Assembly: GCF_001425045.1 (NCBI RefSeq) | Contig: NZ_LMDJ01000006.1 | Location: 73,793 to 137,792, forward strand | Length of the DNA stretch: 64,000 nucleotides | DNA from: Massilia sp. Root351 | GTDB lineage: Bacteria > Pseudomonadota > Gammaproteobacteria > Burkholderiales > Burkholderiaceae_D | Direction: 5' to 3' | Shown: piece after piece, positions 60,768 to 64,000 of the stretch | Layout of the letters: every line of letters starts with the position of its first letter | Numbering within the stretch: position 1 is the first letter of the stretch | The notes under the pieces: model-generated | What the model was told of the DNA's origin: nothing | Databases searched by the model: none | What the model saw: the letters and a program-made list of their open reading frames with translations, nothing else | Program-made: the position numbers and the translations under genes

Positions 60768-60850
60768 TTTGTATTCCAGGGTATCCGCCGCAGGGATGGA
60801 CACGCGGCAGTACAAATAGCCGTGGTTTCCTACACAAATGCGCTACACAA
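60768..60850. promoter_or_regulatory. Shared upstream region of S41 peptidase and second Tat hydrolase
   Basis: TTTGTATTCCAGGGTATCC (60768-60786) has an imperfect inverted partner at 60798-60816 (14 of 19 positions match its reverse complement). Two TACACAA direct repeats follow at 60831-60837 and 60844-60850, 13 bases apart. The first block matches the element before the paralogous gene at 57714. It lies between divergent start codons (60629 and 60907), so one regulator could act on both. Confidence 0.5.
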
Positions 60851-60906
60851 GCCCGCCATACTGAACTCCACTTCACCACGAAATACCGACCAAAGGAGAA
60901 CACAGC

Positions 60907-61983
60907 ATGGACCAAGGGATCAATCAACAGCGCCGCCGCTTCTTCGGCACCGCCGCCGCAGCCGTGGCAGCCACCCAGTTCGGCCTGGCCGGCAGCGCGT
61001 CCGCGCAGCCGCTGGCCGCAGCGGCCGGATCGGCCCCGAATGCGGGAACGGATGGCGCCGGCAGGCAGTTTTCGGCGGCGGCGCCTTCCTTCGGCACGCT
61101 CAAGCAGATCGACGCCGGCTTGCTGAATGTCGGCTATGTGGAAGTCGGGCCGGCCGGCGGCGCGCCGGTGATCCTGGTGCATGGCTGGCCGTACGACATC
61201 CACGCCTTCGCCGACGTGGCGCCCGCGCTGGCGGCCAAGGGCTACCGCGTCATCGTACCTTACTTGCGCGGCCATGGCACCACGCGCTTCCTTTCCGATG
61301 CCACGGTCCGGAATGGCCAGCAGGCAGCCATCTCCCTCGATATCCTCGCCTTGATGGACGCGCTGAAGATACCGAAAGCCATACTCGGCGGCTTCGACTG
61401 GGGCGCGCGCGCGGTTTGCGTCATCGCCGCGTTGTGGCCGGAACGGGTCAAGGGGCTGGTGTCGGTGAGCGGCTACTTGGTCATCAATATCAATAACGGC
61501 GCCACGCCGCTCAGGCCGAGCGCGGAGCATCAGTGGTGGTACCAGTACTACCTGGCCACGGAACGCGGCGTGGCTGGCTACACCAAATACACGCGCGACT
61601 TCGCCAAGTTCATCTGGCAGACCGCCTCGCCCAAGTGGAAGTTCGATGACGTCACGCTGGGCCGCAGCGCAGCGGCCTTCGCCAACCCCGACCACGTCGC
61701 GATCGTGGTGCACAACTACCGCTGGCGGCAAGGTGCTGCGCCTGGCGAAGCGCGGTACGACGAGCTGGAGCGCCGCCTGGCGGCCGGCCCGGCCATCACG
61801 GTGCCGGCCATCACCATGGAAGGCGAAGCGAACGGTGCGCCGTTCCCGCCGCCCGCCAGCTACCGCGCCAAGTTCACCGGCAAGTACGAACACCGCGACT
61901 TGGGCAACGGCGTCGGCCACAACTTGCCGCAGGAAGCGCCGCAAGCCTTTATCCAGGCGCTGCTGGACGTGGCGGCGATGTAA
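60907..61983 (+). CDS. Tat-exported alpha/beta hydrolase with Asp nucleophile, copy 2
   Basis: 358 residues from ATG 60907 with AAAGGAGAA upstream. Twin-arginine signal (QQRRRFFGTAAAAVAATQFGL, RRR at 9-11), then a core almost superimposable on copy 1: VHGWPYDIHAFADV, YLRGHGTTRFLSDATVRN, GGFDWGAR with Asp164, SAEHQWWYQYYLATERG, GVGHNLPQEAP. It has about 15 extra residues after the signal (AAAAGSAPNAGTDGAGRQF). The pair clearly arose by duplication. Both are most like epoxide hydrolase / dehalogenase enzymes; no substrate can be named. Confidence 0.9.
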   Translation: MDQGINQQRRRFFGTAAAAVAATQFGLAGSASAQPLAAAAGSAPNAGTDGAGRQFSAAAPSFGTLKQIDAGLLNVGYVEVGPAGGAPVILVHGWPYDIHAFADVAPALAAKGYRVIVPYLRGHGTTRFLSDATVRNGQQAAISLDILALMDALKIPKAILGGFDWGARAVCVIAALWPERVKGLVSVSGYLVININNGATPLRPSAEHQWWYQYYLATERGVAGYTKYTRDFAKFIWQTASPKWKFDDVTLGRSAAAFANPDHVAIVVHNYRWRQGAAPGEARYDELERRLAAGPAITVPAITMEGEANGAPFPPPASYRAKFTGKYEHRDLGNGVGHNLPQEAPQAFIQALLDVAAM

Positions 61984-62029
61984 GACGCTGCGGATTACCT
62001 CCGGGCCGGGTTGCTGCTATCATTCCCGG

Positions 62030-62701
62030 ATGTGCGGACGATTCGATCAAAACGACACCATGCAGCGCTACCTCAGCGCTTTCGGCTGGGCTGATGCTGT
62101 CTATCGCGGTGAAGTGGGCGCCACGCCCAATGCCGCGCCGGGCACCTATCGGCCCATCCTGCACATGCAGGACGGCGTGCCGCAGATAGACGACCTTTAC
62201 TGGGGCTACCGCGCGGCCTGGGCGGCGCAGAAACTGCCGGTGTGCTACAACGCGCGGCTGGAGAAGGTCACGAATAACTACTGGGGCCGGCTGCTCAAGA
62301 CCGGCCGTGCCCTGGTGCCTGCCAGCGGCTGGTACGAATGGACTGGCCCCAAGGGGCAGCGCCAGCCGTGGCACATCCACCGCAAGGACCGCGAACCGAT
62401 CTACATGCTGGCGCTGGCCAACTTCGGCCCGTTCAAGGAGCACAAGGCCGAATCGGGCTTCGTGCTGATTACCGCCGACTCATCCGGCGGCATGGTGGAC
62501 ATCCATGACCGCCGCCCCGTATGCCTGAACGCCGCGGACGCGGCCACCTGGCTGGACCCGGACCTGAGCATGGAGCAGGCGGAAATGCTGGCCCGTTCGA
62601 TGGCCCTGGGCCCGGAAGAATTCGAATGGTTCCGCGTCAGCGCAGACCTGAACCGTGCCGGCAACGAAGGCGATTACCTGGTCGTGCCGCTGGCCGATTG
62701 A
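62030..62701 (+). CDS. yedK: SRAP-domain DNA-protein crosslink sensor (YedK/HMCES family)
   Basis: 223 residues from ATG 62030; the protein must start MCGRF because Cys2 becomes the N-terminal nucleophile after Met removal. Active-site pattern: Cys2, Asn in TPNAAPG, Glu in ASGWYEWTG and His in VDIHDRRPV. SRAP proteins form a thiazolidine crosslink with abasic sites in single-stranded DNA and protect them. It lies 46 bases after the Tat hydrolase and is followed, five bases after its stop, by the SUI1-like gene, so a small operon is likely. Confidence 0.94.
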   Translation: MCGRFDQNDTMQRYLSAFGWADAVYRGEVGATPNAAPGTYRPILHMQDGVPQIDDLYWGYRAAWAAQKLPVCYNARLEKVTNNYWGRLLKTGRALVPASGWYEWTGPKGQRQPWHIHRKDREPIYMLALANFGPFKEHKAESGFVLITADSSGGMVDIHDRRPVCLNAADAATWLDPDLSMEQAEMLARSMALGPEEFEWFRVSADLNRAGNEGDYLVVPLAD

Positions 62702-62706
62702 AAAAT

Positions 62707-63072
62707 ATGATGAAAAACAGTTCCAGTGGTGGCCTGGTTTACTCCACCGAAACCGGCCGCATGTGCCCCGATTGCCGCCAGCCGGTGGCCGCCTGCACCT
62801 GCAAGGCGAGCGCGAAAGCGGCGCCCGCCGGCGACGGCGTGGTGCGCGTATCGCGCCAGACCAAGGGGCGCGGCGGCAAGTGCGTCACCGTGGTGAAGGG
62901 GCTGGCACTGGACGGCGAGGCGCTGGCCGCGTTGGGCAAGCAGTTGCGTAGCGCCTGCGGCTCGGGCGGCACCGTCAAGGACGGCGTGATCGAAGTGCAG
63001 GGCGACCATTGCGACGCGGTGCTGGCGGCGCTGGCCAGGCTGGGCCACCAGCCCAAGCGGGCGGGCGCATGA
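62707..63072 (+). CDS. SUI1/eIF1-like translation factor (YciH family)
   Basis: 121 residues; ATG 62707 or 62710. The N-terminal part holds a small zinc-binding-like CPDC...CTC pair (residues about 20-33); the SUI1 domain follows (about 47-118: VVRVSRQTKGRGGKCVTVVKGLAL, LGKQLRSACGSGGTVKDGVIEVQGDHCDAVLAALARLGH). Bacterial YciH inhibits translation initiation on non-canonical starts and affects stress responses. It overlaps the DUF2867 gene by four bases. Confidence 0.94.
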   Translation: MMKNSSSGGLVYSTETGRMCPDCRQPVAACTCKASAKAAPAGDGVVRVSRQTKGRGGKCVTVVKGLALDGEALAALGKQLRSACGSGGTVKDGVIEVQGDHCDAVLAALARLGHQPKRAGA

Positions 63073-63611
63073 GCGGCGCTCCAGCGGCCCGTCCTCCCAT
63101 TCTCGCCGTGCCGGTGCCGCGCGACAGCGAAATCGCGGCGCACCTGGCCGGCTCGGATTTCCACGACTGCTATCAGATGCCGATCGCGCCGACCGGGCGC
63201 ACTGCGCTGGAGCTGTACCTGGAAGTGGTGGCGCGCACGCCCGGCTGGGTCAACCGCCTGATGGCGCTGCGCAACAGCGTGGTCGGGCTGTTCGGCCTGA
63301 AGAACCTCGGTCACTTGAACGGCGCCACCGCGCGGCGTCCGGCCAGCGAGTACAAGCTGGGCGACCGGGTCGGCATCTTTTCCATCCTCTACCTGAGCGA
63401 CGACGAGGTGATCCTCGGCGACACGGACAAGCACCTGAAGGTGCGCGTCTCGGTGCGCAAGCTGGGCGTGCCGCGCAGCGCGATCGCGGTAGCGACGGTG
63501 GTGCACATCCATAACCTGCTGGGCCGCGTGTATATGCTGTTCGTGGCGCCGGTGCACAAGCGCATCGTGCCGGCCGTGCTGGCCCGCTACCGCGCCGGCG
63601 ATGCGGGCTGA
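63069..63611 (+). CDS. DUF2867 family protein
   Basis: 180 residues starting in a four-base overlap with the SUI1-like stop. The pattern FHDCYQMPIAPTGRTALELYLEVVARTPGWVNRLMALRN, LGDRVGIFSILYLSDDEVILGDTDKHLKVRVSV and HNLLGRVYMLFVAPVHKRIV is that of DUF2867, a lipocalin-like/START-related fold found alone or at the end of SDR proteins. No catalytic residues can be named. The tight gene coupling suggests co-expression with YedK and YciH. A likely hydrophobic C-terminal segment (about 150-165) could bind membrane. Confidence 0.86.
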   Translation: MSGAPAARPPILAVPVPRDSEIAAHLAGSDFHDCYQMPIAPTGRTALELYLEVVARTPGWVNRLMALRNSVVGLFGLKNLGHLNGATARRPASEYKLGDRVGIFSILYLSDDEVILGDTDKHLKVRVSVRKLGVPRSAIAVATVVHIHNLLGRVYMLFVAPVHKRIVPAVLARYRAGDAG

Positions 63612-63818
63612 CGACTCGGCGCCGCCGGTGCTGCCCGCGCGGCTGGTGGCGCTATTGCCCCGTACGGCCTGCACGACCTGTTCGGGCTGCGCGTGCGCCA
63701 CAACCCGCTGCGGGCGATGCGGCCACTTACCGCGCGCCTTTGCCCGCCAGGCGCTTCATTGAACGCTGGCCGCTTCTTCAAGTCTCGCGCTAACGGATCA
63801 GGTGTGGTGCCATTCGGC
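63612..63818. other. Non-coding gap between convergent genes
   Basis: 207 bases between the DUF2867 stop and the end of the last minus-strand gene. Stretches can be read as short peptides (for example HDLFGLRVRHNPLRAM) but no start, ribosome-binding site or recognisable domain is present; it might contain a decayed gene remnant. No terminator with a T-run is seen. Confidence 0.5.
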
Positions 63819-64000
63819 TTAGTGCCGCTTGGCCGTCAGGCTGAACACGGCAGGCGGAATCACCTTCGACAGCGATTTCAGAATATGGTTGCCGACCTCC
63901 TCGCTGCCCAGCATCTCGATGAGCGCGGTCTGGTCGGCTACGGGCAAGGTGCGCCTGGAAACGTAGAATCCGGCGTCCTGCCACGGGATGTCGTCGAGGG
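63819..64000 (-). CDS. C-terminal end of an unrecognised protein, cut by window edge
   Basis: The minus strand is open from the window edge to TAA at 63821-63819, giving 60 residues that end VIPPAVFSLTAKRH. Codon-position GC and residue make-up look coding. The visible part includes DIPWQDAGFYVSRRTLPVAD and EEVGNHILKSLSKVIPP, a mixed alpha/beta stretch. I do not recognise the family. A competing minus-strand reading in another frame (63790-63984) is Arg-rich and less protein-like. Confidence 0.55.
   Translation of the reverse strand, partial: LDDIPWQDAGFYVSRRTLPVADQTALIEMLGSEEVGNHILKSLSKVIPPAVFSLTAKRH

Noticed and set aside
63612..63818. Possible remnant of a gene in the gap after DUF2867
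   Set aside because: Short peptides can be read in several frames but none matches a family I know, so a pseudogene call would be a guess.
1..64000. CRISPR arrays, insertion sequences, prophage genes, rRNA
   Set aside because: No regularly spaced repeats, transposase or integrase motifs, phage structural genes or rRNA segments were found.

Overview
The window is high-GC proteobacterial DNA. Its gene content (liv-type ABC operon, LytS/LytTR pair, CheV, DUF3422, many TonB/ABC sugar systems, many secreted glycosidases) and codon use fit a betaproteobacterium of the Oxalobacteraceae (Massilia/Duganella-like). That placement is an inference from style; there is no rRNA to confirm it. It looks chromosomal: no integrase, transposase, phage gene or CRISPR array was seen, and one tRNA-Gly(GCC) is present.

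Region 1 (1-13305) is a plant-arabinan locus. It holds a GH97 (truncated by the window edge), an exported GH51 alpha-L-arabinofuranosidase, an exported GH43 endo-arabinanase-like enzyme, an exported GH127 beta-L-arabinofuranosidase, a four-gene YtfQRT-YjfF/GafABCD-type ABC importer (furanose sugars), a second GH43, and a GbpR-like LysR regulator. A dyad ATATC-N6-GATAT with matching internal bases lies about 64 bp upstream of the importer's predicted +1 and again in front of the lysR gene, tying regulator to operon.

Region 2 (13302-24426) is mixed: DUF3422 protein, exported phytase-like esterase, glutathione S-transferase, PNPOx-fold protein, a large PAS-GGDEF-EAL protein ending in a receiver domain, a convergent GAF / degenerate-receiver pair, and a membrane-anchored penicillin acylase-family enzyme.

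Region 3 (24541-37240) is a compact fructan/sucrose-type regulon: LacI regulator, MalEFG-like ABC importer, a cytosolic GH-J clan enzyme, an exported LamG-GH32 enzyme, MalK-like ATPase, PfkB sugar kinase and a TonB-dependent receptor. An identical 16-bp operator candidate lies over the lacI promoter and before the receptor gene, with a two-mismatch copy before the GH32 gene. Together they describe a path: outer-membrane uptake, periplasmic/extracellular cleavage, ABC import, cytosolic cleavage, phosphorylation.

Region 4 (37263-47058) is housekeeping and signalling: LytTR regulator and LytS-like kinase behind a CPA1 antiporter, tRNA-Gly with a strong terminator, CheV, DJ-1/PfpI protein, S-formylglutathione hydrolase, a CPA2 antiporter with YbdK-type ligase, and a C26 glutamine amidotransferase-like hydrolase.

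Region 5 (47138-55235) is one long minus-strand operon: IclR regulator, acyl-CoA dehydrogenase, acyl-CoA ligase and a complete liv-type ABC importer, most of them overlapping. The combination suggests import and CoA activation of a carboxylic acid rather than an amino acid.

Region 6 (55289-64000) carries a phosphoribosyltransferase, an orphan mini flagellar-rod protein, a secreted dienelactone-hydrolase-like protein, two paralogous Tat-exported alpha/beta hydrolases (GxD nucleophile) flanking an S41 peptidase with related upstream dyad elements, then an SRAP (YedK) - SUI1 - DUF2867 operon and the 3' end of an unrecognised gene. No gap between genes exceeds 300 bases.
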